From positions 1-64,000 of the forward strand of contig JAJDWX010000015.1 of NCBI GenBank assembly GCA_022825385.1: a DNA stretch of 64,000 bases, read 5' to 3'. Shown one piece after another: positions 1-9,054 of this stretch (its first letter is position 1; every line of letters begins with the position of its first letter). The notes beneath the pieces were generated by a model. The model was given only the letters and a program-made list of their open reading frames with translations. It ran no database searches and was not told the origin of the DNA. This DNA is from Rhodothermales bacterium. GTDB lineage: Bacteria; Bacteroidota; Rhodothermia; Rhodothermales; VXPQ01. Both the position numbers and the translations under genes were made by a program.

Positions 1-73
1 CCTCGCAGCCTCCCGAAGGGCGCGTCACGGACGCAACGTACCGAATCTACGGTGTTTTCTGCTGATTTCAATG

Positions 74-141
74 ATCCGGGCATGACGGTCTTTGCGGGCA
101 ATAGGGACGCGCTGAGCGAAGCGGCTTTGATCAGAGTATCC
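74..141 (+). repeat. 68-bp dispersed repeat, copy A
   Basis: This 68-bp stretch matches 11898-11965 at 66 of 68 positions with no gaps, and matches the reverse complement of 43708-43775 at about 54 of 68. It contains a short inverted repeat (CGCTGA facing TCAGAG here, TCAGCG in copies B and C) and ends in the core TTTGATCAGAGTATCC. It lies just beyond the 3' end of folP, as copy B lies just beyond the 3' end of the SDR gene. In one frame it can be read as peptide, but nothing else supports coding. Confidence 0.85.
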
Positions 142-168
142 ACCAATGCGATGATGTTTCGGCGTGGT

Positions 169-1092
169 CTATGCGTACAGTACGGCGTACATGCCCCGGA
201 GGAATTCCGCCGTGGGGCGGACATCGTGCGCGCGTACGACGGAGGCGCCCCGAAGGACCCCGACCGCCGTCGCGCCAAGCGATCCGAAAAGCCGTTCCCG
301 GATCGGGACCGGCTCGTCGGGCGCGCCCAGCAGGGCGCCAATGGCGCTTTTGCGCGATACGCCGATCATGACCGGCCGTCCCAGTTCCAATATATCGCCC
401 GCCGCGCCAAGCAGTTGCAAGTTTTCCTCGTGGCTTTTCCCGAAACCGAAGCCGGGATCGACGATAATATGCCGGACTCCTGCTTCCTCGGCTCGCCGTA
501 CGCTATCGGCCAGCGACGCGGAGACTTCGCGGGCGACATCCGCGTACGCGCCCTGGGCGGGCATGTCCCCGGGCTTGCCGATAGCGTGCATAAGTACGAG
601 CGGCGCATTGTACCCGGCTGCCACCGTCGCCGTTTCGGTGGTGTATCGCAGTCCGGTCACGTCGTTGACGATGTGCGCCCCCGCAGCGAGCGCCGCCTCC
701 GCGACCTCCGGTTTCCATGTGTCGATAGACAAGATAGCCTCGGGAAAGCGATCAACCGCGGCTTCTACCACCGGGAGTACGCGCTGTATTTCTTCGCGGG
801 CCGGAACGGCGGCGGCTCCTGCCCCGTACGCCTTGCCTCGCGGACGGGAGGATTCGCCTCCGATATCGATGATCGAAGCGCCTTCGTCGAGCATTTCCCC
901 GACGCGCCGCACCGCCGCGGGGACGGAAACGTACGCCCCCCCGTCCGAAAACGAATCCGGGGTTACGTTCAGAATGCCCATGACATGGGTTCCGCCGGGT
1001 TTGCCTGGCGTACAATCCAGCGTACGCCCGCGTACGCGCAACAGGAACGCATTCGGATCGAATTTCGTTTTTACCGGACGTATTTCAAACAT
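169..1092 (-). CDS. folP: Dihydropteroate synthase
   Basis: Joins 6-hydroxymethyl-dihydropterin diphosphate to p-aminobenzoate to make dihydropteroate in folate synthesis; cytosolic. The 307-residue protein has the family motifs in order: GILNVTPDSFSDGG (residues about 40-53), DIGGESSRP, a VNDVTG loop, DPGFGFGKS and GVSRKSAIG near the C-terminus. Length is normal, with about 35 extra N-terminal residues before the barrel. The ATG at 1092 is 32 nt from the divergently transcribed GH3-family gene, so the two share a promoter region. folE lies about 12 kb away and is not linked to it. Identification is secure. Confidence 0.95.
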   Translation of the reverse strand: MFEIRPVKTKFDPNAFLLRVRGRTLDCTPGKPGGTHVMGILNVTPDSFSDGGAYVSVPAAVRRVGEMLDEGASIIDIGGESSRPRGKAYGAGAAAVPAREEIQRVLPVVEAAVDRFPEAILSIDTWKPEVAEAALAAGAHIVNDVTGLRYTTETATVAAGYNAPLVLMHAIGKPGDMPAQGAYADVAREVSASLADSVRRAEEAGVRHIIVDPGFGFGKSHEENLQLLGAAGDILELGRPVMIGVSRKSAIGALLGAPDEPVPIRERLFGSLGATAVGVLRGASVVRAHDVRPTAEFLRGMYAVLYA

Positions 1093-1124
1093 ATAAAGCC
1101 TGTTTCGGACGTTGTCTTAGCGGT

Positions 1125-2735
1125 ATGTTTACTTTGTCTGGCGCAAACGGTGCCGATTCGGATCGTTTTACGGGGCGCGTCGAAGAACCGGCTCCCCGGC
1201 TTTTTTCTCGTACGTTTTCCAAAATGGGCGGTTTTTCGAAACATCCGGCGCGGGTTCAGCAAGCGCTGTTGCGCGGTTTGTTGCGGCGGGCCGCCGATAC
1301 GGAATGGGGCCGTCGCTACGGATTCGGGGAGATTGCCCGCGCCCGGGACGCCGTGGCTGCGTATCAGGCGCGCGTTCCGTTGCACGCCTATGCCGATTTC
1401 GAGGAGGATATACGTCGTATCCGGGAGGGCGTCCGCGATGTGATATGGCCCGGCGCGTTTCGACACTTCGCGGTATCCAGCGGGACCACCTCCGCCGGCA
1501 AAATCATCCCGGTGAGCGCCGACATGCTTGCGGCGAATCGCCGGTTCACGCTTTCGGTCGGCCTGACGTATCTGGCCCGGACGGGCAATATCGGATATTT
1601 GCTGGGCAAGCATGTCGCGCTGCCCGGTCGCATCGAAGAGGATCCGGCCTATCCCGGCATGAAAATCGGAGAGGTGAGCGGGCTTCAGGCGGAGCATGTG
1701 CCGTTTTTATACCGCCACATTCTTCAGGCTGTCCCGAACGAAATGGCCTTCCTGCCGAATTGGGAGGAGAAGTTGCGTACGGTGGCCCGGCGGACCGTCG
1801 GCATGGATGTTCGCTGCCTGATCATGGTTCCATCCTGGTCCATGACCTTTTTCGACGAACTGGTCCGGCAACATCGGGAACAGTTTGGCTCCGACGCGAG
1901 GACGCTGGCCGACGTATGGCCCCGGTTGCAGGTATTTATCGCCGGGGGCGTGGCGTTAAGTTCCTATCGGGATTTGCTCCAGGAAAAGATCGCTTTGCCG
2001 AACTTGCGCTTTCTGGAAGTCTATGGCGCCTCGGAAGGATTTTTTTCCTTTCAAAGCGACGCGAACGATCCGGCCATGCTGCTGCACATCGACAACGGCG
2101 TATTTTTCGAATTTGTGCGGATGGACGAAATCGACGATCCGAATGCGCGGCGGTATACGCTTGGCGAAGTGGAAACCGACGTACGGTATGGCCTTTTCGT
2201 TTCCACGTGCAGCGGGCTGTGGAGTTATCCTGTCGGGGATATCGTGCGTTTCGCGGAGACCGCGCCGCATAAAATCCTGGTGGCGGGACGTACGAGCGAG
2301 ATGATGGACGCGTACGGGGAAGCCGTTTTCAGCGAGGAAGCCCGCCACGCGTTGTATGCGGCGTGCGAGCGTACGGGGGCGCGCGTGCGCGATTTCCATG
2401 TCGCTCCGAATTTTCCGTCGCCGGATCGTCCCCCGGCGCATCAGTGGCTGGTGGAGTTTGAACGATCGCCGGACAGCATGGATCGTTTCGCGCGCGCCAT
2501 AGACGATTATCTCAACGAGGCGAACCGGCATTACCGGATTCGTCGCGAGGCGCAAGCCTTCGGGTTGCCCGATGTGGTGGCGCTGCCTCCGGGCGCGTTT
2601 TATGCGTGGCTTCGGGAAACGCGGCGGCAAGTAAGCGGTCAAACCAAGGTGCCGCGCATGTCCGAGCGGCGCGAGATCGCCGACGCCGTGCTTGCCTTGT
2701 ATCCTATGGAAACCCCCGCCGGGGAACGCCGGTAG
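1125..2735 (+). CDS. GH3 auxin-responsive-promoter family protein (acyl-adenylating enzyme)
   Basis: A 536-residue member of the GH3 family, relatives of plant GH3 acyl-amido synthetases and of the ANL adenylating enzymes. Visible marks are an SSGTTSAGK nucleotide-binding loop (about residues 122-130), EVYGASEGFFSFQ (about 303-315) and the GRTSEMMDAYGE region near residue 390 that closes the active site. Plant GH3 proteins conjugate amino acids to acyl hormones; the bacterial Bacteroidota members have no settled substrate, so the reaction here is unknown beyond probable ATP-dependent carboxylate activation. It has no signal peptide. It is divergent from folP and followed by a 238-bp gap before rpoD. 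Confidence 0.85.
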   Translation: MFTLSGANGADSDRFTGRVEEPAPRLFSRTFSKMGGFSKHPARVQQALLRGLLRRAADTEWGRRYGFGEIARARDAVAAYQARVPLHAYADFEEDIRRIREGVRDVIWPGAFRHFAVSSGTTSAGKIIPVSADMLAANRRFTLSVGLTYLARTGNIGYLLGKHVALPGRIEEDPAYPGMKIGEVSGLQAEHVPFLYRHILQAVPNEMAFLPNWEEKLRTVARRTVGMDVRCLIMVPSWSMTFFDELVRQHREQFGSDARTLADVWPRLQVFIAGGVALSSYRDLLQEKIALPNLRFLEVYGASEGFFSFQSDANDPAMLLHIDNGVFFEFVRMDEIDDPNARRYTLGEVETDVRYGLFVSTCSGLWSYPVGDIVRFAETAPHKILVAGRTSEMMDAYGEAVFSEEARHALYAACERTGARVRDFHVAPNFPSPDRPPAHQWLVEFERSPDSMDRFARAIDDYLNEANRHYRIRREAQAFGLPDVVALPPGAFYAWLRETRRQVSGQTKVPRMSERREIADAVLALYPMETPAGERR

Positions 2736-2973
2736 CATGTTCGGAGTCAATACTTGTGCGCTTTTCGTAACGAAATGCGCCCCATTGCGTCGAAATCGTG
2801 GATGCGCCTGGAACTTTTTGCGCTTGCAGGCATGGATTATAACCGATTCGATACGACAGGGCGCGAGGGAGGCTTAGGCTTTTCCGGCTTCGCGGCGCCC
2901 AGGACGCTTCGTTCAGGTTTTTTCAAATAAACGGCAAATTCCCCCGTACTACCGCTACAACCCAGCCTGACCT
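2736..2973. other. Intergenic region upstream of rpoD
   Basis: These 238 bp carry no open frame I can support. They must contain the rpoD promoter and leader. I see no clear TTTG/TAnnTTTG pair at the expected spacing, so no promoter is called. Confidence 0.5.
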
Positions 2974-3813
2974 ATGTATGTCCCTCGTCAGCAGCGGATG
3001 CTGGACCAGTATCTCCAGGAGATCGGTCGCATCCCGCTTCTTGAACCGGATGAAGAGGTATATCTGGCCCAGCGCATCCATACTGGAGACCAGGAAGCGT
3101 TGCACAAATTGACGCGCGCGAATCTCCGCTTCGTGGTTTCCGTGGCCAAAAAGTATCAGGGGCAGGGATTGTCTCTCGCCGACCTGATCAACGAAGGCAA
3201 CTACGGGCTTATCAAGGCGGCCCAGCGTTTCGACGAGACCCGAGGCTTCAAATTCATCTCGTACGCCGTGTGGTGGATTCGCCAGGCCATCCTGCAGGCC
3301 CTGGCCGAACAAAGCCGCGTCGTGCGCTTGCCGCTGAACCGCATCGGGACGATTTCGAAGATTCGCAAGACCAGCGCCCGGCTTTCGCAAGAGTACGAGC
3401 GCGCGCCGAACATCGAGGAGTTGGCCGAGGATCTGGACATAGAAGTGCACAAGGTTCGCGAGGCCATGCAGCATACGGGGCGCCACCTCTCGATGGATGC
3501 GCCGTTCAACGAAGACGACGACAATAGTTTACTGGATATATTCGCTGACGACGAAGACGACACGCCCGACGATCCCCTCCTGAAAGATTCCATCAAAATC
3601 GATATCGAATACGCGCTGGACCTCTTGCAGGAACGGGAAGCGGAGATTACCCGCCTGTATTTCGGCATCGGACGCGAGCACCCGCTGACGCTTGAGGAAA
3701 TAGGCCAGCGTTTCGATCTTACCCGCGAGCGCGTTCGTCAGATCAAGGAAAAAGCCCTTCGCAAACTTCGCCAGAAGCACCGGCGCGAGGAATTGCAGAT
3801 ACACATCGGGTAG
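2974..3813 (+). CDS. rpoD: Primary RNA polymerase sigma factor (Bacteroidota RpoD type)
   Basis: Directs RNA polymerase to housekeeping promoters. The 279-residue protein lacks the long acidic region 1.1 of E. coli sigma-70, as is normal for Bacteroidota/Rhodothermota. It begins with region 1.2 ([14 protein letters not shown]) and has region 2 with [15 protein letters not shown] and [15 protein letters not shown]. Region 3 and the acidic spacer ([17 protein letters not shown]) follow, then region 4 with [25 protein letters not shown]. This type recognises TTTG (-33) / TAnnTTTG (-7) promoters in Bacteroidota, which bears on the motif seen elsewhere in the window. It is a lone gene with a terminator directly behind it. 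Confidence 0.95.
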   Translation: MYVPRQQRMLDQYLQEIGRIPLLEPDEEVYLAQRIHTGDQEALHKLTRANLRFVVSVAKKYQGQGLSLADLINEGNYGLIKAAQRFDETRGFKFISYAVWWIRQAILQALAEQSRVVRLPLNRIGTISKIRKTSARLSQEYERAPNIEELAEDLDIEVHKVREAMQHTGRHLSMDAPFNEDDDNSLLDIFADDEDDTPDDPLLKDSIKIDIEYALDLLQEREAEITRLYFGIGREHPLTLEEIGQRFDLTRERVRQIKEKALRKLRQKHRREELQIHIG

Positions 3814-3848
3814 CGGCGGTTTGCGGGTCGCCCGCCGCCCGCCCTTTT
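3813..3848 (+). terminator. Rho-independent terminator after rpoD
   Basis: GCGGCGG at 3813-3819 pairs perfectly with CCGCCGC at 3832-3838, and a run of five T follows at 3844-3848. The stem starts on the last base of the rpoD stop codon. Confidence 0.6.
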
Positions 3849-3875
3849 TCGAGCGGGGCGCCCCGGGCCAGGCGC

Positions 3876-4262
3876 CTATCTTTGCACGTTGCCCGGCTGG
3901 TCGAAGGAAATGAGCCGCCCGTCGATGTCGCGAATCATGAACCGGGCCGCTCCGAACAGCGTGGGTTCAAGCGTCTGCACGACCTCCACCCGATTTTTCC
4001 TGATGCGGTCGTACAAGGCCAGGATGTCGTTTACCTGAATGTGCAGGATGATCTGGTTCGCCAGGAACGGGTCGGGAAACGGAAGCGGCGCCTCCGGGTC
4101 GCAAGAACGAAAAATGATTTCTGCGCCGCCCCTGCGCAGGTGCGCCCGCGTCGTTTCGCCGCGCCCCCGTATGTTCACCATCTCGAAACCAAGCACGTCA
4201 AGATAGAACTCGACGGAATGTTCGAGGCTGGCCACCGGGATGTTCGGGATGATTTTCAGCAT
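3876..4262 (-). CDS. VOC-superfamily (glyoxalase/bleomycin-resistance-like) protein
   Basis: A 128-residue single VOC domain with the two beta-alpha-beta-beta-beta halves. It opens with IPVASLEHSVEFYLDVLGFE, where the helix and FY.DVLGFE pattern is typical, and closes with RFMIRDIDGRLISFDQP. Such proteins are metal-dependent lyases, dioxygenases or binding proteins. The sequence does not identify a substrate, so no symbol is given. It converges with rpoD and is divergent from purL, so it is probably transcribed alone. Confidence 0.8.
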   Translation of the reverse strand: MLKIIPNIPVASLEHSVEFYLDVLGFEMVNIRGRGETTRAHLRRGGAEIIFRSCDPEAPLPFPDPFLANQIILHIQVNDILALYDRIRKNRVEVVQTLEPTLFGAARFMIRDIDGRLISFDQPGNVQR

Positions 4263-4457
4263 GTAGCGCCAGGGAGATTCGGATCTTGTTCGCTATTTGC
4301 GTACCGCGCGTACATCGTATCCTGTAGTATACCGCGGAATCGGGAAATAACGAATAGCAGATAGTACGGCGAAGCAACGATTTTTCCATATGAAACCGGG
4401 CGCGGGAGCGGTATATTGTTGCGGACGCATCAGAGACGTTATTCTATTTACGGATAC

Positions 4458-6737
4458 ATGGCCCAGACAACGCCGAATCACCCGCTCGCAACCCCGGAAG
4501 TCACGCTGGAAATGGCCCGGGACCACGGGTTGACAGACGAAGAATATGGCTGGATACGCGACAAGCTCGGGCGTACGCCAACCTTTGTAGAGCTGGGCGT
4601 TTATTCCGTTATGTGGAGCGAGCACTGCTCCTACAAGAATTCCATTGCCCTGCTGAAAACGCTGCCCCGAGAGGGAGACGCGCTGCTTGCGGAAGCCGGA
4701 GAGGAAAACGCCGGCCTGGTGGATATAGGGGACGGGCTTGCGGTTGCGTTCAAAATAGAATCCCACAACCATCCGTCGGCTGTGGAACCCTATCAGGGGG
4801 CCGCGACGGGCGTGGGCGGCATCCAGCGGGACATCTTCACGATGGGCGCCCGCCCCATTTGCTCGCTCAATTCGCTCCGGTTCGGTTCGCTCGACAACCC
4901 CCGCGTACGTTATCTCTTCGACGGGGTGGCGCGCGGCATCGGGGACTACGGAAATTCCTTTGGCGTGCCCACGGTGGCGGGCGAGGTGTATTTCGATCCG
5001 TCGTACGAGGGGAATCCGCTGGTCAACGCGATGAGCGTGGGCGTGGCGAAAATCGGGCAAACGGCTTCCGCCATCGCCGAAGGCCCGGGGAATCCGGTGT
5101 ATATCGTGGGGTCCTCGACGGGGCGGGACGGCATCCATGGCGCTACGTTCGCCTCCGAGGAGATTGCGGAAGGGAGCGAGGCGAAGCGGCCCAGCGTACA
5201 GGTGGGCGATCCGTTCACCGAAAAACTCTTGCTGGAGGCCACGCTGGAAGCGATCGGGAGCGGCGCGCTGGTAGGCATTCAGGACATGGGCGCCGCCGGG
5301 CTTACCTGTTCTTCCTGCGAAATGAGCGCCAAGGGCGGTTGCGGCATGATTTTGCACGTGGACAAGGTGCCGCAACGCGAGACGGGCATGACGCCCTACG
5401 AAATCATGCTTTCGGAAAGCCAGGAGCGCATGTTGCTTGTGTGCAAGCAGGGCCGGGAGGAGGAAATCGAGGCTATTTTCCAAAAATGGGACCTGCATGC
5501 GGAATGCATAGGCGAGGTGATTCGCGAACCCCGCGTCCGGGTTTTCTGGCATGGCGCGCTGGTGGCGGACGTCGAAGCCGACCATCTTGTGCTGGGAGGC
5601 GGGGCGCCTGTGTATCGCCGGGAAACGCGCCGTCCGGCCCGCCTCGACGAGCAGGAACTGGACCTTGCCGACGTGCCGGATGTGTCGGCGGCGGACGCTG
5701 CTGCGGCGTTGCTCGATTTGCTGGGTTCTCCGAATATCGCCTCGAAACGCTGGGTGTTCGAGCAATACGATACGATGGTGCGGACGAATACGCTGGCGGG
5801 GCCGGGACCGAGCGACGCCGCCGTGGTTCGCATCAAGGGGACGAACAAGGGGCTGGCCGTCAAGACGGATTGCAATGGCCGGTACGCGTATCTGGATCCG
5901 CGGCAAGGCGGGCGCATTGCCGTGGCGGAGGCGGCCCGCAACGTCGTGTGCGCCGGCGGCAAGCCGGTGGCCGTCACCAACTGTCTTAATTTCGGCAATC
6001 CCTACAAGCCGGAAGTCTACTGGACCTTTACCGAGGCGGTGGGGGGCATGGGCGACGCCTGCCGGGCTTTGGGCACGCCTGTGACCGGCGGCAATGTCTC
6101 TTTCTACAACGAAAACCCCGACGGGGCTGTTTTCCCTACTCCGGTCATTGGCATGCTCGGCATCGTGGAGAATGTCGAGACGGGTATCGCGACGGCGCCG
6201 TTTCGGGCGGCGGGCGACGCGGTCTATTTGCTGAGCCCCGCGGCCTGGGCGCACCGGGAGGATCTGTGCGGTTCCGAGTATCTGGCCGGGCTGCGCGGGG
6301 TGGCGCGCGGCGGCGCTCCGTACATGCTGCTTGCGGAGGAAGCGGCGGTGCAGGAAGCGATGCTCCACCTTATACGGGCAGGCCTGGCGCGCAGCGCGCA
6401 CGACGTTTCCGACGGCGGGTTGACCGTGGCCCTGGCCGAATGCGTGCTTCATGCGGAAGCGCTGGGCGCGGAGATCGATCTGGCGGCGCCGGGCATGAGG
6501 CGGGACGCGGTCCTGTTCGGCGAGGCGCAATCCCGCATCGTATTCAGCGCGTCGCCGGAACGCGGCGGCGAAATAGAACGCGTCCTCAAGGGGAGGCCGA
6601 CGCGCCTGACGCGGCTGGGCGCGGTCCGCCCCGGCAACCTGACGATTCGCATGGAAGGCGAACCGGTCATCGACCTGTCCGCAGACGCGCTGCGCCGTCC
6701 GTACGAATGCGCCATCCCCGACTATATGGACCGATAG
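4458..6737 (+). CDS. purL: Phosphoribosylformylglycinamidine synthase, small-type subunit PurL
   Basis: Converts FGAR to FGAM with ATP and ammonia in purine synthesis. The protein is 759 residues, the small PurL type that works with separate PurQ and PurS subunits; neither is in the window. It has the paired AIRS-like domains: [13 protein letters not shown] near the N-terminus, the [21 protein letters not shown] nucleotide loop near residue 100, [18 protein letters not shown] near 275, NCLNFGNP near 510 and [11 protein letters not shown] near 655. An open frame extends upstream to an ATG at 4416, but the start at 4458 (MAQTTPNHP) fits homologues. It is preceded by a 150-bp AT-richer gap and followed by a T-run. 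Confidence 0.95.
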   Translation: MAQTTPNHPLATPEVTLEMARDHGLTDEEYGWIRDKLGRTPTFVELGVYSVMWSEHCSYKNSIALLKTLPREGDALLAEAGEENAGLVDIGDGLAVAFKIESHNHPSAVEPYQGAATGVGGIQRDIFTMGARPICSLNSLRFGSLDNPRVRYLFDGVARGIGDYGNSFGVPTVAGEVYFDPSYEGNPLVNAMSVGVAKIGQTASAIAEGPGNPVYIVGSSTGRDGIHGATFASEEIAEGSEAKRPSVQVGDPFTEKLLLEATLEAIGSGALVGIQDMGAAGLTCSSCEMSAKGGCGMILHVDKVPQRETGMTPYEIMLSESQERMLLVCKQGREEEIEAIFQKWDLHAECIGEVIREPRVRVFWHGALVADVEADHLVLGGGAPVYRRETRRPARLDEQELDLADVPDVSAADAAAALLDLLGSPNIASKRWVFEQYDTMVRTNTLAGPGPSDAAVVRIKGTNKGLAVKTDCNGRYAYLDPRQGGRIAVAEAARNVVCAGGKPVAVTNCLNFGNPYKPEVYWTFTEAVGGMGDACRALGTPVTGGNVSFYNENPDGAVFPTPVIGMLGIVENVETGIATAPFRAAGDAVYLLSPAAWAHREDLCGSEYLAGLRGVARGGAPYMLLAEEAAVQEAMLHLIRAGLARSAHDVSDGGLTVALAECVLHAEALGAEIDLAAPGMRRDAVLFGEAQSRIVFSASPERGGEIERVLKGRPTRLTRLGAVRPGNLTIRMEGEPVIDLSADALRRPYECAIPDYMDR

Positions 6738-6744
6738 GCGAAAT

Positions 6745-6779
6745 ACGTCGGGCGCGGGAAACCAGGCCGGTCTTTTTTT
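6745..6779 (+). terminator. Possible terminator between purL and trxA
   Basis: A run of seven T at 6773-6779 follows a GC-rich stretch with only a weak ACC/GGT hairpin. The T-run is clear and the stem is poor. Confidence 0.3.
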
Positions 6780-6860
6780 GTTGTATATGTTCTGCAATGC
6801 GTTTCGGCGTCGCGCTCGCGAACGCATCCCTGAAGTCGCTTCATTTCCCGGAGAAACAAC

Positions 6861-7202
6861 ATGAATACGCATAACGCGCTGACGGTTACGGACAGCAATT
6901 TCAAAGAAGAGGTACTCGACGCGGACGTACCGGTCCTGGTGGATTTCTGGGCTGCCTGGTGCGGGCCGTGCCGCATGGTTGCGCCGACCGTCGAGGAGCT
7001 GGCCGGAGAATTCGACGGACGCGCCAAAGTGGTCAAAGTGGATGTGGACCAGAATCCGGAAACCCCCATGCAGTACGGCGTCCGGTCGATTCCAACCCTG
7101 CTGTTTTTCAAGGATGGACAAGTTGCGGACCAACTGGTCGGGGTTTCGTCGAAGAAAGACCTGGCGGATCGGCTTGACGCGCTGGTCGCGCAAGCGGCCT
7201 GA
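6861..7202 (+). CDS. trxA: Thioredoxin
   Basis: Cytosolic disulfide reductase of 113 residues. The active site AAWCGPCR lies at residues 31-38 with cysteines 34 and 37. The cis-proline segment [13 protein letters not shown] follows, and length is that of a standard thioredoxin. There is no signal peptide. The ATG at 6861 has a good AGGAG-like site (GGAGAAACAAC). Thioredoxin reductase begins 53 nt after its stop, so this is a complete two-gene reducing system. Confidence 0.97.
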   Translation: MNTHNALTVTDSNFKEEVLDADVPVLVDFWAAWCGPCRMVAPTVEELAGEFDGRAKVVKVDVDQNPETPMQYGVRSIPTLLFFKDGQVADQLVGVSSKKDLADRLDALVAQAA

Positions 7203-7254
7203 CGGCTTTTTCCGCCTTTTTCGATGGTTTTTATATCCCTGACCGCTTTTTCCC

Positions 7255-8256
7255 ATGGCTGAGCGCGGCGAGCGGGATGTGTCCGCTTTCGACGGGGTCG
7301 ATTTCTCCGCTGCGGAACGGCGGAGCGTTGTGATTATCGGGACGGGACCCGCCGGATTGACGGCGGCGCTGTACGCGGCGCGCGCGAACCTGGAGCCGGT
7401 GGTGTTTCAGGGACCGGAGCCCGGCGGGCAGCTGATGACCACGACGGACGTGGAGAATTATCCGGGATTCCCCGAGGGCGTGCTGGGACCGGACATGATG
7501 GGCCTCTTCGATGGACAGGCTGCCCGGTTCGGGGCCGATCTTCGGTACGGCACGGTAAATGCAGTGGACTTTTCGCAGCGTCCGTTTCGGTTGCTTGTGG
7601 ATGGCGAAACGCCTGTGCTGGCGGAAACGGCGATCGTGTCTACGGGCGCTTCTGCGCGGTACCTGGGCCTCGAAAACGAGAAACGCTTGCTGGGACGCGG
7701 CGTGTCGGCCTGCGCGACCTGCGACGGCGCGTTTTTTCGCAATGTGCCGGTGGCGGTCGCGGGCGGCGGCGATTCCGCTATGGAGGAGGCGATGTTTTTG
7801 ACCCGTTTCGCGTCGAAGGTCTATGTCATTCACCGCCGGGACCGCTTGCGCGCTTCGAAGATCATGCAGGATCGGGCGTTCGCCAACGAAAAGATCGAAT
7901 TCATCTGGAACACGGTGGTGGAGGACGTGCTGGGCGACGACGAGGTGACGGGCCTTGTCTTGCGCAACCGGGAAACGGACGCGGTCTCCGAGCTCGCGGC
8001 AGGCGGGTTTTTCGTGGCCATCGGGCATACGCCCAATACGCAGGTATTCAAGGGGTGGCTCGATATGGATCCGCAGGGATATATTCTGACGGAGGGTAAA
8101 TCCACGCATACCAATATTCCCGGCGTGTTTGCCTGCGGCGATGCGCAGGATCATGTATACCGGCAAGCGGTCACGGCGGCCGGCACGGGATGTATGGCGG
8201 CCATCGATGCGGAGCGCTGGCTTGCGGAACACGCCGAGGTCGCCGGGAGCGGGTAA
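7255..8256 (+). CDS. trxB: Thioredoxin-disulfide reductase
   Basis: FAD-dependent enzyme that reduces thioredoxin with NADPH. The 333-residue protein has the FAD-binding GTGPAG at residues 29-34, ATTDVENYPGFPEG, the redox-active CATC at residues 153-156, the second dinucleotide fold GGGDSAMEEA, the HRRDRLRASK segment that binds NADPH phosphate, and the C-terminal GVFACGDAQD FAD motif. An N-terminal extension of about 20 residues precedes the fold. It is paired with trxA upstream, and the next gene starts 5 nt after its stop. Confidence 0.96.
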   Translation: MAERGERDVSAFDGVDFSAAERRSVVIIGTGPAGLTAALYAARANLEPVVFQGPEPGGQLMTTTDVENYPGFPEGVLGPDMMGLFDGQAARFGADLRYGTVNAVDFSQRPFRLLVDGETPVLAETAIVSTGASARYLGLENEKRLLGRGVSACATCDGAFFRNVPVAVAGGGDSAMEEAMFLTRFASKVYVIHRRDRLRASKIMQDRAFANEKIEFIWNTVVEDVLGDDEVTGLVLRNRETDAVSELAAGGFFVAIGHTPNTQVFKGWLDMDPQGYILTEGKSTHTNIPGVFACGDAQDHVYRQAVTAAGTGCMAAIDAERWLAEHAEVAGSG

Positions 8257-8261
8257 GCGCC

Positions 8262-8993
8262 ATGCGTACCATGTCCTCAATGCGAGCGCATTCGATACCG
8301 CCGCGAGGGTTCGTTCCGGCTGCGCTGTGCGGCGGCGCGTGGCTCCTGTCGGTATGGTCCGGCTGCGCGGGCGGGCCGCCGTCCGAAGAACAGGCGTCGC
8401 CCCCCGCGGGCATTGAAGAAACGGTTTCCGCGGAGGCGCCGCCTGCAACGCCGACGGAAGCGTTTTCTGCTCCCGATAGCGCCGCGAATCGTGCTGCGGA
8501 AGGGTCGGTCGCCCGGAAAATACGCGACGCTTCGTTGGCTGCAAGGGTGCAGCTGGCGCTTGCGGGTACGCGCGGTTTGCGGGCGCACGCGTTCGACCCG
8601 GAGGCGGCGGACGGACATGTGATCCTTCGCGGACATGTGGAGACCTGGGCGCAACGCGAGCGGGCGGCTGCCGTGGCGGCGGGCGTATCGGGCGTGACGT
8701 CCGTTGCGAACGAACTCACTTCCACGGAGCAAAGGCCCGCGGCGCTTGCGGAAGCCGCTGGAGGTTCCGGGAATGTTTCGAATGCGGCGCCGGACGGCGC
8801 AGCAGACCGGCCGCCCGAACGCGAAGCCTTGCCTGGAGGCGGCGCGGAGGGGCCCGCGTATCACACCGTTGCGCGCGGCGAAAGCCTTTGGACCATTTCC
8901 CGGCGGTACGACGTGCGCGTGGACCGGATCAAGGCCCTGAACGGGTTAACGTCCGACGCCATCAGCGCGGGGCAACAGCTGCGGATTCGCTGA
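8262..8993 (+). CDS. BON and LysM domain protein, probable lipoprotein
   Basis: A 243-residue secreted protein. A hydrophobic segment ends in SVWSGCAGG (about residues 25-35), an imperfect lipobox. A low-complexity Ala/Glu/Pro stretch follows, then a BON domain (about 85-155: ARKIRDASLAARVQLALA to SGVTSVANELTS), a linker and a C-terminal LysM domain (YHTVARGESLWTISRRYDV to ISAGQQLRIR). BON domains are thought to bind membranes or osmotically inducible partners, and LysM binds peptidoglycan. It therefore probably tethers something at the cell wall or outer membrane. The start at 8262 lies 5 nt after trxB, suggesting co-transcription with the thioredoxin pair. Confidence 0.8.
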   Translation: MRTMSSMRAHSIPPRGFVPAALCGGAWLLSVWSGCAGGPPSEEQASPPAGIEETVSAEAPPATPTEAFSAPDSAANRAAEGSVARKIRDASLAARVQLALAGTRGLRAHAFDPEAADGHVILRGHVETWAQRERAAAVAAGVSGVTSVANELTSTEQRPAALAEAAGGSGNVSNAAPDGAADRPPEREALPGGGAEGPAYHTVARGESLWTISRRYDVRVDRIKALNGLTSDAISAGQQLRIR

Positions 8994-9054
8994 TCGGGAC
9001 CGCTGCGCGGCAGCAGGGCGCCCGCCGGGACGGCCTGGATCGGCGCATCCCTCG

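Noticed and set aside
66-150. Conserved peptide (MTVFAGNxDALSEAALIxVS) encoded by the 68-bp repeat
   Set aside because: The frame is open in all three copies only because they do not differ by indels. There is no ribosome site or gene context and copy C has non-conservative changes.
52-1443. 463-codon plus-strand frame opposite folP
   Set aside because: folP is clear on the other strand. The frame starts in repeat copy A and has no family resemblance.
4293-7256. 987-codon minus-strand frame opposite purL and trxA
   Set aside because: It lies antisense to well-recognised genes, is rich in Arg, His and Ala with no motif, and arises from high-GC codon bias. The same holds for the 926-codon frame opposite the TonB receptor at 30251-33031.
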